Source: Enterobacter hormaechei ATCC 49162 (GTDB lineage: Bacteria > Pseudomonadota > Gammaproteobacteria > Enterobacterales > Enterobacteriaceae). Taken from it: a DNA stretch of 64,000 bases. This document shows positions 47,453 to 58,033 of this stretch, one piece after another. Positions within the stretch are counted from its first letter, which is position 1, and each line of letters starts with the position of its first letter. The stretch spans positions 3,410,001 to 3,474,000 of the forward strand of contig NZ_MKEQ01000001.1 of the NCBI RefSeq assembly GCF_001875655.1, in the 5' to 3' direction. The notes under the pieces are model-generated. The model saw only the letters and a list, made by a program, of their open reading frames with translations, had not been told where the DNA came from and searched no databases. The position numbers and the translations under genes are program-made.

Positions 47453-47836
47453 GCTATTCATAACCGCGAGTTGAGAAGGGATAAAGAAAATACTGCTTAT
47501 TTATCAACGTGGAAAATGTTTATGGTTAAGATGTGAACAATAGCTGTTCTAACTTCCCTCATCCCCCGCCGATGTTAAAAAAAGAGGAAATATGTTGCTG
47601 TTTTTTTGATTGAATTAACAAAAGCGTGTCTCAGATCAAGAAAATACTCCTATTTGGGGGGAGGAATCGTTGGCAAATCCTGTCAAAATAGGAGGGTTAT
47701 TTTTTTTACTTCCAAAACGGACACGATTCAACAAGATGCATTTGACGGAAAGTCATGTACCCACCAGGGTTAAAGGGCACCAAATGTTAATGAGAATCGC
47801 ACGTTGTAATTTAATGTGAAGAAACCTTTGTTAAAG

Positions 47837-47866
47837 TTGACAAAAGGTTATAGAAAGGAGTAAAAA
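47837..47866 (+). promoter_or_regulatory. Candidate nuo operon promoter
   Basis: TTGACA at 47837-47842 is a perfect -35 hexamer; TAAAAA at 47861-47866 follows after 18 bases as a fair -10. The predicted start is near 47873, giving a leader of about 128 bases before nuoA. Confidence 0.5.
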
Positions 47867-48000
47867 ACCCCATCATTTTGCTGTCTATGTCTCATTTCTG
47901 ACAGTTAGTGTAAGGTTATTTTGTTCCTCCCCATGAATCGATGTGATGCCCATCTGCCAGCAAGAGCAGTGTCGTTGGTATCACTTTTGATGAGTAAGCA

Positions 48001-48441
48001 ATGAGTATGTCAACATCCACAGAAGTCATCGCTCATCACTGGGCATTCGCAATCTTTCTTATTGTAGCCATTGGCCTGTGCTGCCTGATGTTAGTCGGCG
48101 GCTGGTTCCTGGGCGGTCGCGCCCGCGCAAGGCACAAAAACACACCTTTCGAATCAGGTATTGATTCAGTAGGTACCGCTCGCTTACGCCTGTCTGCCAA
48201 GTTCTACCTGGTGGCCATGTTCTTCGTCATTTTCGACGTGGAAGCGCTTTACCTCTTCGCGTGGTCTACCTCCATTCGCGAAAGTGGTTGGGTGGGCTTT
48301 GTCGAGGCCGCAATTTTCATTTTAGTGTTACTGGCCGGTCTGGTTTATCTGGTGCGTATTGGCGCGCTGGACTGGACACCTGTGCGTTCACGCCGTGAAC
48401 ACATCAACCCGGAAAACAGTATCTCTAATCGTCAGCAGTAA
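48001..48441 (+). CDS. nuoA: NADH-quinone oxidoreductase subunit A
   Basis: A 146-residue membrane protein with three transmembrane helices, the first subunit of complex I. The conserved acidic pair Asp79 and Glu81 in [13 protein letters not shown] lies in the second helix near the quinone site and connects to the proton path. The first 44 residues are unchanged from E. coli NuoA. It starts the 13-gene nuo operon with a long control region upstream. nuoB follows after 15 bases. Confidence 0.97.
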   Translation: MSMSTSTEVIAHHWAFAIFLIVAIGLCCLMLVGGWFLGGRARARHKNTPFESGIDSVGTARLRLSAKFYLVAMFFVIFDVEALYLFAWSTSIRESGWVGFVEAAIFILVLLAGLVYLVRIGALDWTPVRSRREHINPENSISNRQQ

Positions 48442-48456
48442 CAGCGAGGCAATAAG

Positions 48457-49131
48457 ATGGATTATACGCTCACCCGCATAGATCCTAACGGTGAGAATGA
48501 CCGTTACCCCCTGCAAAAACAGGAGATCGTAACCGACCCCCTGGAGCAAGAAGTCAACAAAAGCGTGTACATGGGCAAGCTCGAACATGCCATGCACGAT
48601 ATGGTCAACTGGGGTCGTAAGAACTCCATCTGGCCATACAACTTTGGCCTTTCTTGCTGCTACGTTGAAATGGTGACGTCATTCACTGCGGTGCATGACG
48701 TTGCGCGTTTTGGGGCCGAGGTACTGCGTGCTTCTCCACGTCAGGCTGACCTGATGGTGGTGGCCGGGACCTGCTTTACCAAAATGGCACCGGTTATTCA
48801 GCGTCTTTATGACCAGATGCTGGAGCCAAAATGGGTTATCTCCATGGGCGCATGTGCAAACTCCGGCGGTATGTACGACATTTATTCCGTTGTGCAGGGC
48901 GTTGATAAGTTCATTCCGGTGGATGTGTACATCCCGGGCTGCCCGCCGCGTCCAGAGGCCTATATGCAGGCGCTGATGCTGCTTCAGGAGTCAATTGGTA
49001 AAGAACGCCGCCCACTCTCCTGGGTTGTTGGCGATCAGGGTGTCTATCGCGCGAACATGCAGTCTGAGCGCGAGCGTAAACGTGGTGAACGTATTGCTGT
49101 CACCAACCTGCGTACGCCTGACGAAATTTAA
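48457..49131 (+). CDS. nuoB: NADH-quinone oxidoreductase subunit B
   Basis: A 224-residue peripheral subunit that holds iron-sulfur cluster N2, the last electron carrier before quinone. The four ligands are the tandem Cys67-Cys68 in GLSCCYVEM, Cys133 in GACANSGG and Cys162 in PGCPPRPEA. Its position at the joint between peripheral and membrane arms makes it central to coupling. A 90-base gap with a small hairpin leads to nuoCD. Confidence 0.97.
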   Translation: MDYTLTRIDPNGENDRYPLQKQEIVTDPLEQEVNKSVYMGKLEHAMHDMVNWGRKNSIWPYNFGLSCCYVEMVTSFTAVHDVARFGAEVLRASPRQADLMVVAGTCFTKMAPVIQRLYDQMLEPKWVISMGACANSGGMYDIYSVVQGVDKFIPVDVYIPGCPPRPEAYMQALMLLQESIGKERRPLSWVVGDQGVYRANMQSERERKRGERIAVTNLRTPDEI

Positions 49132-49210
49132 TTTGCGCCTGTGGGCCTGGAGAACACCTTCGCATATCACTACTCAAATAGCGCGAAGCCAGGCTTAACA
49201 GTCACCACGG

Positions 49211-49225
49211 ACCATTTGCAATGGT
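49211..49225 (+). other. Inverted repeat covering the nuoC start codon
   Basis: ACCATT (49211-49216) and AATGGT (49220-49225) are complementary around TGC. The start codon at 49221-49223 lies in the second arm, so a hairpin in the mRNA would partly hide it. The stem is short (6 base pairs). Confidence 0.45.
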
Positions 49226-51023
49226 GAACAATATGACCGACTTAACCGCGCAAGAAGCCGCCTGGCAGACCCGGGATCATCTCGATGACCCCGTCATTGG
49301 CGAACTGCGCAACCGTTTTGGGCCGGATGCCTTTACTGTTCAGGCCACCCGCACCGGGGTACCCGTTGTTTGGGTGAAGCGTGAGCAATTACTGGAAGTT
49401 GTCGATTTCCTCAAGAAATTGCCAAAACCTTACGTCATGCTGTTTGACTTACACGGCATGGACGAACGTCTGAGAACGCACCGCCAGGGTCTCCCTGCTG
49501 CGGATTTTTCCGTTTTCTACCACCTGATCTCAATAGACCGCAACACGGATATCATGCTCAAGGTGGCATTGTCTGAAAACGACATGCATCTGCCGACGAT
49601 CACCAAACTTTTCCCGAACGCCAACTGGTACGAGCGTGAAACCTGGGAAATGTTCGGCATGACCTTCGACGGCCACCCGCATCTGACGCGCATCATGATG
49701 CCGCAGACCTGGACCGGCCACCCGCTGCGTAAAGACTACCCGGCACGTGCCACCGAATTCGATCCGTTTGAGCTGACCAAAGCCAAGCAGGATCTGGAGA
49801 TGGAAGCGCTGACCTTCAAGCCGGAAGACTGGGGCATGAAGCGCGGTACCGAAAACGAGGACTTCATGTTCCTCAACCTCGGTCCAAACCACCCGTCTGC
49901 GCACGGTGCATTCCGTATTATTCTTCAGCTTGACGGCGAAGAGATTGTCGACTGCGTACCTGACATCGGCTACCACCACCGTGGTGCAGAGAAGATGGGC
50001 GAGCGTCAGTCCTGGCACAGCTACATTCCGTATACTGACCGTATCGAATACCTCGGCGGCTGCGTAAACGAAATGCCATACGTGCTGGCCGTTGAGAAAC
50101 TGGCAGGTATCACCGTCCCGGATCGCGTCAACGTGATTCGCGTGATGCTGTCAGAGCTGTTCCGTATTAACAGCCACCTGCTGTACATCTCCACGTTCAT
50201 TCAGGACGTTGGCGCGATGACGCCGGTCTTCTTCGCCTTTACCGACCGTCAGAAAATCTACGATCTGGTGGAAGCGATTACCGGTTTCCGTATGCACCCG
50301 GCCTGGTTCCGCATCGGCGGCGTGGCACACGACCTGCCGCGCGGCTGGGACCGTCTGCTGCGTGAATTCCTGGACTGGATGCCGAAACGTCTGGCGTCTT
50401 ACGAGAAAGCCGCGCTGCGTAACTCCATCCTGAAAGGCCGTTCTCAGGGCGTTGCTGCCTACGGCGCGAAAGAAGCGCTGGAGTGGGGAACCACAGGTGC
50501 AGGTCTGCGTGCGACGGGTATTGATTTCGACGTGCGTAAAGCCCGTCCTTACTCTGGTTACGAGAACTTCGACTTTGAAGTCCCGGTTGGCGGCGGCGTA
50601 TCCGACTGCTATACCCGCGTGATGCTGAAAGTGGAAGAGCTGCGCCAGAGCCTGCGCATCCTTGAGCAGTGCCTCAACAACATGCCGGAAGGCCCGTTCA
50701 AGGCGGATCACCCGCTGACGACGCCGCCACCGAAAGAGCGCACGCTGCAACATATCGAAACCCTGATCACCCACTTCCTGCAAGTTTCCTGGGGTCCGGT
50801 CATGCCGGCACAAGAATCCTTCCAGATGATTGAAGCGACCAAGGGTATCAACAGCTACTACCTCACCAGCGACGGCAGCACCATGAGCTACCGCACCCGC
50901 GTGCGTACGCCAAGCTTCGCGCACTTGCAGCAGATCCCGGCCGCCATTCGCGGCAGTCTGGTCTCCGACCTGATTGTGTATCTGGGTAGTATCGATTTTG
51001 TTATGTCAGATGTGGACCGCTAA
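49221..51023 (+). CDS. nuoC: NADH-quinone oxidoreductase subunit C/D fusion
   Basis: A 600-residue fused protein, as in E. coli. The first ~190 residues are the 30-kDa NuoC domain (with [17 protein letters not shown] conservation, here [14 protein letters not shown]). The rest is the 49-kDa NuoD domain, starting near [15 protein letters not shown], which forms the quinone-binding cavity with NuoB; the C-terminus ends in the conserved [11 protein letters not shown]. The ATG at 49221 gives MVNNMTDL as in E. coli; an in-frame ATG at 49233 is an alternative. nuoE starts 2 bases after the stop. Confidence 0.97.
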   Translation: MVNNMTDLTAQEAAWQTRDHLDDPVIGELRNRFGPDAFTVQATRTGVPVVWVKREQLLEVVDFLKKLPKPYVMLFDLHGMDERLRTHRQGLPAADFSVFYHLISIDRNTDIMLKVALSENDMHLPTITKLFPNANWYERETWEMFGMTFDGHPHLTRIMMPQTWTGHPLRKDYPARATEFDPFELTKAKQDLEMEALTFKPEDWGMKRGTENEDFMFLNLGPNHPSAHGAFRIILQLDGEEIVDCVPDIGYHHRGAEKMGERQSWHSYIPYTDRIEYLGGCVNEMPYVLAVEKLAGITVPDRVNVIRVMLSELFRINSHLLYISTFIQDVGAMTPVFFAFTDRQKIYDLVEAITGFRMHPAWFRIGGVAHDLPRGWDRLLREFLDWMPKRLASYEKAALRNSILKGRSQGVAAYGAKEALEWGTTGAGLRATGIDFDVRKARPYSGYENFDFEVPVGGGVSDCYTRVMLKVEELRQSLRILEQCLNNMPEGPFKADHPLTTPPPKERTLQHIETLITHFLQVSWGPVMPAQESFQMIEATKGINSYYLTSDGSTMSYRTRVRTPSFAHLQQIPAAIRGSLVSDLIVYLGSIDFVMSDVDR

Positions 51024-51025
51024 TT

Positions 51026-51526
51026 ATGCACGAGAATCAACAACCACAAACCGAGGCTTTTGAGCTGAGTGAAGCAGAGCGTGCCGCCATTGAGCACGAG
51101 ATGCACCACTACGAAGACCCGCGTGCGGCGTCCATTGAAGCGCTGAAAATCGTACAGAAACAGCGTGGTTGGGTGCCGGATGGGGCGATCTATGAGATCG
51201 CAAAAGTGCTGGGCATTCCGGCAAGTGACGTAGAAGGCGTAGCCACGTTCTACAGCCAGATCTTCCGTCAGCCGGTTGGCCGCCATGTGATCCGCTACTG
51301 TGACAGCGTGGTCTGCCACATTACCGGTTATCAGGGCATTCAGGCTGCGATTGAGAAGAAACTCAATATCAAGCCGGGCCAGACCACGTTCGACGGACGC
51401 TTTACTCTGCTGCCAACCTGCTGCCTGGGTAACTGCGACAAGGGGCCGACCATGATGATTGATGAGGACACTCACAGCCATCTGACGCCGGAAGCGATTC
51501 CTGACCTGCTGGAGCAGTACAAATGA
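51026..51526 (+). CDS. nuoE: NADH-quinone oxidoreductase subunit E
   Basis: A 166-residue thioredoxin-like ferredoxin that holds the binuclear cluster N1a. The ligands are Cys92 and Cys97 in YCDSVVCH and Cys133 and Cys137 in [10 protein letters not shown]. It forms the NADH dehydrogenase head with NuoF and NuoG. The ATG is 2 bases after nuoCD, and the stop overlaps the nuoF start by 4 bases (ATGA), so translation is coupled. Confidence 0.97.
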   Translation: MHENQQPQTEAFELSEAERAAIEHEMHHYEDPRAASIEALKIVQKQRGWVPDGAIYEIAKVLGIPASDVEGVATFYSQIFRQPVGRHVIRYCDSVVCHITGYQGIQAAIEKKLNIKPGQTTFDGRFTLLPTCCLGNCDKGPTMMIDEDTHSHLTPEAIPDLLEQYK

Positions 51527-52860
51527 AAACTGTAATTCGTACTGCTGAGACGCATCCGCTGACCTGGCGTCTGCGCGATGACAAACAGCCCGTCTGGCTC
51601 GACGAATACCAGAGCAAAAACGGCTATGCCGGGGCGCGTAAAGCCCTCGGCGGCATGGCGCCGGATGACATCGTGAATGCGGTAAAAGACTCCGGCCTGA
51701 AAGGCCGCGGCGGCGCGGGCTTCTCCACCGGTCTGAAGTGGAGCCTGATGCCGAAAGACGAATCCATGAACATCCGTTATCTGCTGTGTAACGCCGATGA
51801 AATGGAGCCGGGCACCTATAAAGACCGCCTGCTGATGGAGCAGCTGCCACACCTGCTGGTGGAAGGCATGCTGATCTCCGCGTTTGCGCTGAAAGCGTAC
51901 CGTGGCTACATCTTCCTGCGCGGTGAATACATCGAAGCGGCAGAAAACCTGCGTCGCGCGATTGCCGAAGCGACAGAAGCGGGTCTGCTGGGCAAAAACA
52001 TCCTGGGCACCGGGTTTGACTTCGAACTGTTCGTGCACACCGGGGCCGGGCGTTATATCTGCGGTGAAGAAACCGCGCTGATTAACTCTCTGGAAGGCCG
52101 CCGCGCGAACCCGCGTTCCAAGCCACCGTTCCCGGCAAGCTCCGGCGTATGGGGTAAACCGACCTGTGTGAACAACGTCGAAACCCTGTGTAACGTCCCG
52201 GCGATCCTCGCGAACGGCGTGGAGTGGTATCAGGGCATCTCCTCAAGTAAAGATGCCGGTACCAAGCTGATGGGCTTCTCCGGTCGCGTGAAGAACCCTG
52301 GCGTCTGGGAGCTGCCGTTCGGCACCACCGCACGTGAAATTCTTGAAGACTACGCGGGCGGCATGCGCGATGGCCTGAAATTCAAAGCCTGGCAGCCGGG
52401 TGGGGCAGGGACAGACTTCCTGACCGAAGCCCACCTTGACCTGCCAATGGAGTTCGAAAGCATTGGTAAAGCAGGCAGCCGTCTGGGTACGGCGCTGGCG
52501 ATGGCCGTCGACCACGAGATCGGCATGGTATCCCTGGTACGTAACCTGGAAGAGTTCTTCGCCCGTGAGTCCTGCGGCTGGTGTACACCGTGCCGTGATG
52601 GTCTGCCGTGGAGCGTGAAGATCCTGCGTGCTATCGAGCGTGGCGAAGGCCAGCCTGGCGATATCGAGACACTTGAGCAACTGTGTCGATTCTTAGGGCC
52701 AGGCAAAACCTTCTGTGCCCACGCACCGGGTGCCGTCGAGCCACTGCAAAGCGCGATTAAATATTTCCGCGACGAATTCGAAGCAGGCATCAAGCAGCCG
52801 TTCAGCAATACTCATTCAATCAATGGTATTCAGCCGAACCTGCTGAAAGCGCGCTGGTAA
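51523..52860 (+). CDS. nuoF: NADH-quinone oxidoreductase subunit F
   Basis: A 445-residue subunit that binds NADH, FMN and cluster N3. The glycine-rich NADH site GRGGAGF is at residues 61-67, the FMN-binding region [13 protein letters not shown] follows near 170-190, and the N3 cysteines are in [11 protein letters not shown] plus a later Cys in KTFCAHAPG. It is the entry point for electrons. The start overlaps the nuoE stop by 4 bases. It is followed by a UUCG hairpin before nuoG. Confidence 0.97.
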   Translation: MKTVIRTAETHPLTWRLRDDKQPVWLDEYQSKNGYAGARKALGGMAPDDIVNAVKDSGLKGRGGAGFSTGLKWSLMPKDESMNIRYLLCNADEMEPGTYKDRLLMEQLPHLLVEGMLISAFALKAYRGYIFLRGEYIEAAENLRRAIAEATEAGLLGKNILGTGFDFELFVHTGAGRYICGEETALINSLEGRRANPRSKPPFPASSGVWGKPTCVNNVETLCNVPAILANGVEWYQGISSSKDAGTKLMGFSGRVKNPGVWELPFGTTAREILEDYAGGMRDGLKFKAWQPGGAGTDFLTEAHLDLPMEFESIGKAGSRLGTALAMAVDHEIGMVSLVRNLEEFFARESCGWCTPCRDGLPWSVKILRAIERGEGQPGDIETLEQLCRFLGPGKTFCAHAPGAVEPLQSAIKYFRDEFEAGIKQPFSNTHSINGIQPNLLKARW

Positions 52861-52880
52861 AAACAGAATTTTGATTAACG

Positions 52881-52896
52881 CTCGGTTTCGACCGAG
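52881..52896 (+). other. UUCG-loop hairpin between nuoF and nuoG
   Basis: CTCGGT (52881-52886), TTCG loop and ACCGAG (52891-52896) form a perfect stem with an exceptionally stable loop. No T run follows, so it is not a terminator; it may set relative mRNA stability of the upstream and downstream parts of nuo. Confidence 0.65.
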
Positions 52897-52914
52897 ACAA
52901 CTGGAAGCATGCTA

Positions 52915-55638
52915 ATGGCTACGATTCATGTAGACGGCAAAGAATACGAAGTCAACGGGGCGGACAACCTGCTGGAAGCTTGTCTGTCTCTTGGCCTCGA
53001 TATTCCGTACTTTTGCTGGCATCCGGCGCTGGGCAGCGTCGGTGCTTGCCGCCAGTGTGCGGTGAAGCAATATCAAAACGCGGAAGACACGCGTGGTCGC
53101 CTGGTGATGTCCTGTATGACGCCAGCCGCCGAAGGCACCTTTATTTCGATTGATGACGAAGAAGCCAAACAGTTCCGCGAAAGCGTGGTGGAGTGGTTGA
53201 TGACCAACCACCCGCACGACTGTCCGGTGTGTGAAGAGGGCGGAAACTGCCACCTTCAGGACATGACCGTTATGACCGGTCACAGCTTCCGTCGCTATCG
53301 CTTTACCAAGCGTACCCACCGTAACCAGGATCTGGGGCCGTTCATCTCTCACGAAATGAACCGCTGCATCGCCTGCTACCGCTGCGTGCGTTACTACAAA
53401 GACTACGCAGACGGTCAGGATCTGGGCGTGTACGGCGCACATGACAACGTCTACTTCGGTCGTCCGGAAGACGGTACGCTTGAAAGCGAATTCTCCGGTA
53501 ACCTGGTAGAAATCTGCCCGACCGGCGTATTCACGGATAAAACCCACTCCGAGCGCTACAACCGTAAATGGGACATGCAGTTTGCACCAAGCATCTGCCA
53601 GCAGTGCTCCCTCGGCTGTAACACCAGCCCGGGTGAACGTTACGGCGAACTGCGTCGTATCGAAAACCGTTACAACGGTACCGTTAACCACTACTTCCTC
53701 TGCGACCGCGGTCGTTTCGGCTATGGCTATGTAAATCTGAAAGACCGTCCGCGTCAGCCGGTTCAGCGCCGTGGCGACGATTTCATTACCCTGAACGCTG
53801 AACAGGCGATGCAGGGCGCGGCAGATATTCTGCGTCAGTCGAAGAAAGTGATCGGCATCGGCTCCCCGCGCGCCAGCATCGAAAGCAACTTCGCGCTGCG
53901 CGAGCTGGTTGGGGCGGAAAACTTCTACACCGGTATCGCCCAGGGCGAGCAGGAACGTCTCCAGCTGGTACTGAAAGTGCTGCGTGAAGGCGGTATCCAT
54001 ACGCCTGCGCTGCGCGAAATCGAATCCTATGATGCGGTTCTGGTGCTGGGTGAAGACCTCACGCAGACCGGCGCACGTGCAGCTCTGGCGGTACGTCAGG
54101 CGGTGAAAGGTAAAGCACGTGAAATGGCAGCGGCGCAGAAAGTGGCTGACTGGCAGATTGCGGCAATCCTCAACATCGGTCAGCGCGCGAAGCATCCTCT
54201 GTTTGTGACAAACGTCGACAATACCCGTCTGGACGACATCGCCGCGTGGACCTACTGCGCGCCGGTTGAAGATCAGGCGCGCCTCGGCTTTGCGATTGCC
54301 CACGCGCTGGACAACAACTCTCCGGCCGTTGAGCTGGATCGCGACCTGCAAAACAAGGTCGACGTGATTGTTCAGGCCCTGGCGGGTGCGAAAAAACCAC
54401 TGATTATTTCCGGTACCAACGCCGGAAGCGCTGAGATCATTCAGGCCGCAGCGAACGTTGCGAAAGCCCTGAAAGGCCGCGGTGCCGACGTCGGTGTGAC
54501 CATGATTGCCCGTGCGGTGAACAGCATCGGTCTGGGGATGATTGGTGGTGGCTCGCTGGAAGAAGCGTTAAGCGAACTGGAATCCGGTGCCGCTGACGCC
54601 GTTGTGGTGCTGGAAAACGACCTGCATCGCCATGCTTCTGCCGCTCGCGTTGACGCTGCGCTCTCCAAAGCGCCGCTGGTGATGGTGATTGACCATCAGC
54701 GCACCGCCATCATGGACAAAGCGCACCTGGTGCTCTCTGCGGCAAGTTTTGCAGAAAGCGACGGGACGGTGATCAACAACGAAGGCCGCGCACAGCGCTT
54801 CTTCCAGGTTTACGACCCGGCGTACTACGACAGCAACACCGTGATGCTGGAAAGCTGGCGCTGGCTGCACTCCCTGCACAGCACCGTGCAGAGCCGTGAA
54901 GTGGACTGGACGCAGCTCGACCACGTTATCGACGCGGTAGTGGAAAAACTGCCTCATCTGGCGGGCATCAAAGATGCGGCGCCTGAAGCCAGCTTCCGCA
55001 TTCGCGGTCAAAAACTGGCGCGTGAACCGCACCGCTACAGTGGCCGTACCGCGATGCGCGCCAACATCAGCGTGCACGAACCGCGTCAGCCGCAGGATAA
55101 AGACACCATGTTCGCCTTCTCCATGGAAGGGAACAACCAGCCGTCTGCGCCGCGTTCGCAAATCCCGTTCGCATGGGCGCCGGGCTGGAACTCCCCGCAG
55201 GCATGGAACAAGTTCCAGGCTGAAGTGGGCGGCTCCCTGCGCCACGGCGATCCGGGCGTACGTCTGATTGAAGCCTCCGACAGCGGTCTGGACTTCTTCA
55301 CCACCGTTCCGGCGAGCTTCCAGGCGCAGGAAGGTCACTGGCGTATTGCGCCGTACTACCATCTGTTCGGTAGCGACGAGCTGTCCCAGCGTTCACCGGT
55401 CTTCCAGACCCGTATGCCGCAGCCGTACATTAAGCTCAACCCGGCAGACGCCGCGAAGCTTGGCGTTAACGCGGGTGCGAACATTGCCTTTAGCTATGAC
55501 GGCCAGACCATCAGCCTGCCGCTGATTATTTCTGAACGTCTGTCAGCAGGGCAGGTGGGTCTGCCGATGGGTATGCCTGGCATCGCGCCGGTTCTGGCGG
55601 GTGCGCATCTTGATAACCTTCAGGAGGCAAAAGCATGA
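52915..55638 (+). CDS. nuoG: NADH-quinone oxidoreductase subunit G
   Basis: A 907-residue subunit, the largest of the peripheral arm. The N-terminal ferredoxin domain holds N1b (cysteines in YFCWHP and VGACRQCAV), then comes the His-Cys-ligated N5 site ([13 protein letters not shown]) and N4 ([11 protein letters not shown]). A molybdopterin-oxidoreductase-like domain without cofactor follows, preceded by the extra N7 cysteines in CQQCSLGC, a feature of enteric NuoG. The ATG at 52915 gives [13 protein letters not shown]; an ATG at 52909 adds two residues. The stop overlaps nuoH by 4 bases. Confidence 0.97.
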   Translation: MATIHVDGKEYEVNGADNLLEACLSLGLDIPYFCWHPALGSVGACRQCAVKQYQNAEDTRGRLVMSCMTPAAEGTFISIDDEEAKQFRESVVEWLMTNHPHDCPVCEEGGNCHLQDMTVMTGHSFRRYRFTKRTHRNQDLGPFISHEMNRCIACYRCVRYYKDYADGQDLGVYGAHDNVYFGRPEDGTLESEFSGNLVEICPTGVFTDKTHSERYNRKWDMQFAPSICQQCSLGCNTSPGERYGELRRIENRYNGTVNHYFLCDRGRFGYGYVNLKDRPRQPVQRRGDDFITLNAEQAMQGAADILRQSKKVIGIGSPRASIESNFALRELVGAENFYTGIAQGEQERLQLVLKVLREGGIHTPALREIESYDAVLVLGEDLTQTGARAALAVRQAVKGKAREMAAAQKVADWQIAAILNIGQRAKHPLFVTNVDNTRLDDIAAWTYCAPVEDQARLGFAIAHALDNNSPAVELDRDLQNKVDVIVQALAGAKKPLIISGTNAGSAEIIQAAANVAKALKGRGADVGVTMIARAVNSIGLGMIGGGSLEEALSELESGAADAVVVLENDLHRHASAARVDAALSKAPLVMVIDHQRTAIMDKAHLVLSAASFAESDGTVINNEGRAQRFFQVYDPAYYDSNTVMLESWRWLHSLHSTVQSREVDWTQLDHVIDAVVEKLPHLAGIKDAAPEASFRIRGQKLAREPHRYSGRTAMRANISVHEPRQPQDKDTMFAFSMEGNNQPSAPRSQIPFAWAPGWNSPQAWNKFQAEVGGSLRHGDPGVRLIEASDSGLDFFTTVPASFQAQEGHWRIAPYYHLFGSDELSQRSPVFQTRMPQPYIKLNPADAAKLGVNAGANIAFSYDGQTISLPLIISERLSAGQVGLPMGMPGIAPVLAGAHLDNLQEAKA

Positions 55639-56612
55639 GTTGGTTAACGCCGGATCTTATCGACATCCTGCTGAGCATTCTGAAAGCGGTTGTGATTCTG
55701 CTGGTGGTCGTCACCTGCGGCGCGTTCATGAGCTTTGGTGAACGTCGTCTGCTCGGTCTGTTCCAGAACCGTTACGGACCGAACCGCGTGGGCTGGGGTG
55801 GTTCACTCCAGCTGGTGGCGGACATGATCAAGATGTTCTTTAAAGAGGACTGGGTTCCGCGCTTCTCGGACCGCGTGATCTTTACGCTGGCCCCGATGAT
55901 CGCCTTCACCTCGCTGCTGCTGGCATTTGCTATCGTTCCCGTCAGCCCGACCTGGGTGGTCGCTGACCTGAACATCGGCATTCTGTTCTTCCTGATGATG
56001 GCAGGCCTCGCGGTTTACGCGGTGCTGTTCGCAGGCTGGTCCAGTAACAACAAATACTCCCTGCTGGGTGCGATGCGTGCTTCCGCGCAGACGCTGAGCT
56101 ACGAAGTGTTCCTGGGTCTCTCCCTGATGGGCGTGGTGGCGCAGGCCGGTTCATTTAACATGACCGACATCGTCAACAACCAGGCCGACATCTGGAACGT
56201 TATCCCGCAGTTCTTTGGGTTTATTACCTTTGCTATCGCGGGCGTGGCGGTGTGTCACCGTCATCCGTTTGACCAGCCAGAAGCCGAACAGGAACTGGCC
56301 GACGGTTACCACATTGAATATTCCGGTATGAAGTTCGGTCTGTTCTTCGTGGGCGAGTACATCGGTATCGTCACCATTTCCGCGTTGATGGTAACGCTGT
56401 TCTTTGGTGGCTGGCATGGCCCGTTCTTACCGCCGTTCATCTGGTTCGCGCTGAAAACCGCGTTCTTCATGATGATGTTCATTTTGATTCGCGCAGCGTT
56501 ACCGCGTCCGCGTTATGACCAGGTAATGTCCTTCGGCTGGAAAGTGTGCCTGCCGCTGACGCTCGTCAACTTGTTGGTAACGGCGGCTGTCATTCTCTGG
56601 CAGCAGCCATAA
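55635..56612 (+). CDS. nuoH: NADH-quinone oxidoreductase subunit H
   Basis: A 325-residue membrane subunit with about eight transmembrane helices. The conserved [20 protein letters not shown] loop near residue 35 and the [25 protein letters not shown] loop around 205-230 line the quinone-access chamber and the first proton path. It anchors the peripheral arm to the membrane arm. The start overlaps the nuoG stop by 4 bases (ATGA). nuoI follows after 14 bases. Confidence 0.97.
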   Translation: MSWLTPDLIDILLSILKAVVILLVVVTCGAFMSFGERRLLGLFQNRYGPNRVGWGGSLQLVADMIKMFFKEDWVPRFSDRVIFTLAPMIAFTSLLLAFAIVPVSPTWVVADLNIGILFFLMMAGLAVYAVLFAGWSSNNKYSLLGAMRASAQTLSYEVFLGLSLMGVVAQAGSFNMTDIVNNQADIWNVIPQFFGFITFAIAGVAVCHRHPFDQPEAEQELADGYHIEYSGMKFGLFFVGEYIGIVTISALMVTLFFGGWHGPFLPPFIWFALKTAFFMMMFILIRAALPRPRYDQVMSFGWKVCLPLTLVNLLVTAAVILWQQP

Positions 56613-56626
56613 GGGGCTTTGAGATC

Positions 56627-57169
56627 ATGACCTTAAAAGAATTATTGGTAGGTTTCGGCACCCAGGTACGCAGTATCTGGATGATCGGCCTGCACGCGTT
56701 TGCCAAACGCGAAACCCGGATGTATCCGGAAGAGCCGGTATATCTGCCGCCGCGCTACCGTGGACGTATCGTGCTGACGCGCGACCCGGACGGTTCCGAG
56801 CGCTGCGTTGCCTGTAACCTGTGTGCGGTAGCGTGTCCGGTGGGCTGTATCTCTCTGCAAAAAGCCGAGACGGTAGACGGTCGCTGGTATCCTGAGTTTT
56901 TCCGCATTAACTTCTCACGCTGCATTTTCTGCGGTCTGTGTGAAGAAGCGTGCCCAACCACGGCGATTCAGCTGACTCCAGACTTCGAGCTGGGTGAGTA
57001 CAAGCGTCAGGATCTGGTGTACGAGAAAGAGGATCTGCTGATTTCCGGTCCGGGCAAATACCCGGAATATAACTTCTACCGGATGGCGGGTATGGCAATC
57101 GACGGCAAAGATAAAGGCGAAGCAGAGAACGAAGCTAAGCCTATCGACGTCAAGAGCCTGTTACCGTAA
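56627..57169 (+). CDS. nuoI: NADH-quinone oxidoreductase subunit I
   Basis: A 180-residue 8Fe ferredoxin-type subunit. Its two CxxCxxCxxxC motifs, [12 protein letters not shown] and [12 protein letters not shown], ligate clusters N6a and N6b, which pass electrons to N2. The ATG at 56627 gives [13 protein letters not shown], the family start; the upstream in-frame reading is part of nuoH in another frame. nuoJ follows after 10 bases, preceded by a GGAGAGG ribosome site. Confidence 0.97.
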   Translation: MTLKELLVGFGTQVRSIWMIGLHAFAKRETRMYPEEPVYLPPRYRGRIVLTRDPDGSERCVACNLCAVACPVGCISLQKAETVDGRWYPEFFRINFSRCIFCGLCEEACPTTAIQLTPDFELGEYKRQDLVYEKEDLLISGPGKYPEYNFYRMAGMAIDGKDKGEAENEAKPIDVKSLLP

Positions 57170-57179
57170 GGAGAGGGCA

Positions 57180-57734
57180 ATGGAATTCGCTTTTTATATC
57201 TGTGGCCTTATCGCCATCCTGGCTACGCTGCGAGTGATCACGCACACCAATCCGGTGCATGCGCTGCTGTATTTAATCATCTCGCTGCTGGCTATTTCCG
57301 GGGTGTTCTTTGCGCTGGGCGCGCACTTCGCCGGTGCGCTGGAAATCATCGTCTACGCCGGGGCCATCATGGTGCTGTTTGTGTTCGTGGTGATGATGCT
57401 CAACCTGGGCGGCTCTGAAATTGAGCAGGAACGTCAGTGGTTAAAACCGCAGGTGTGGATTGGTCCGGCCATTTTGTCGGCCATCATGCTGGCGGTGATT
57501 GTTTACGCCATTCTGGGCGTCAACGACCAGGGTATCGACGGGACGCCAATCAGCGCGAAAGCCGTGGGTATCACCCTGTTTGGTCCGTACGTTCTGGCGG
57601 TTGAGCTGGCCTCAATGCTACTGCTGGCGGGTCTGGTTGTGGCCTTCCACGTTGGCCGCGAAGAGCGTGCTGGCGAGGTGCTGAGCAACCGCACTGACGA
57701 CCGCGCGAAAAGAAAAACGGAGGAACGCGCATGA
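57180..57734 (+). CDS. nuoJ: NADH-quinone oxidoreductase subunit J
   Basis: A 184-residue membrane subunit with five hydrophobic segments. The conserved [18 protein letters not shown] helix (around residues 58-75) is the one that rotates between forms in complex I structures and carries a pi-bulge. It sits near NuoA, NuoH and NuoK. The basic tail ([11 protein letters not shown]) is typical. The stop overlaps nuoK by 4 bases. Confidence 0.96.
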   Translation: MEFAFYICGLIAILATLRVITHTNPVHALLYLIISLLAISGVFFALGAHFAGALEIIVYAGAIMVLFVFVVMMLNLGGSEIEQERQWLKPQVWIGPAILSAIMLAVIVYAILGVNDQGIDGTPISAKAVGITLFGPYVLAVELASMLLLAGLVVAFHVGREERAGEVLSNRTDDRAKRKTEERA

Positions 57735-58033
57735 TCCCCTTAACACATGGACTGATCCTCGCTGCGATTTTATTCGTTCTGGGCTTAACCGGTCTGGTTA
57801 TCCGCCGCAATCTGCTGTTTATGCTGATCGGTCTGGAAATCATGATTAACGCTTCCGCGCTGGCCTTCGTGGTCGCCGGTAGCTACTGGGGCCAGACCGA
57901 TGGTCAGGTGATGTACATTCTCGCCATCAGCCTCGCGGCTGCTGAAGCGAGTATTGGCCTGGCGCTGTTGCTACAGCTCCATCGTCGCCGCCAGAACCTG
58001 AACATCGATTCAGTAAGTGAGTTGCGTGGATGA
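57731..58033 (+). CDS. nuoK: NADH-quinone oxidoreductase subunit K
   Basis: A 100-residue subunit with three transmembrane helices, related to MrpC of the Mrp antiporters. The membrane-embedded glutamates needed for proton pumping are present: Glu36 in IGLEIMINA and Glu72 in AEASIGL. It links the quinone module to the antiporter-like subunits. The start overlaps nuoJ by 4 bases and the stop overlaps nuoL by 4 bases. Confidence 0.97.
   Translation: MIPLTHGLILAAILFVLGLTGLVIRRNLLFMLIGLEIMINASALAFVVAGSYWGQTDGQVMYILAISLAAAEASIGLALLLQLHRRRQNLNIDSVSELRG

Larger units (their letters stand above)
47370..48000. other. 631-base region holding the lrhA terminator and the nuo promoter
   Basis: After the terminator at 47416-47452 no gene is seen. 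AT-rich stretches include GTTAATGAGAATC near 47785 and GTTGTAATTTAATG near 47804, which resemble ArcA-type direct repeats but are not decisive. A promoter candidate lies at 47837-47866. In E. coli the nuo operon has a long upstream control region bound by ArcA, NarL, FNR and IHF, and the length here is similar. Confidence 0.55.
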
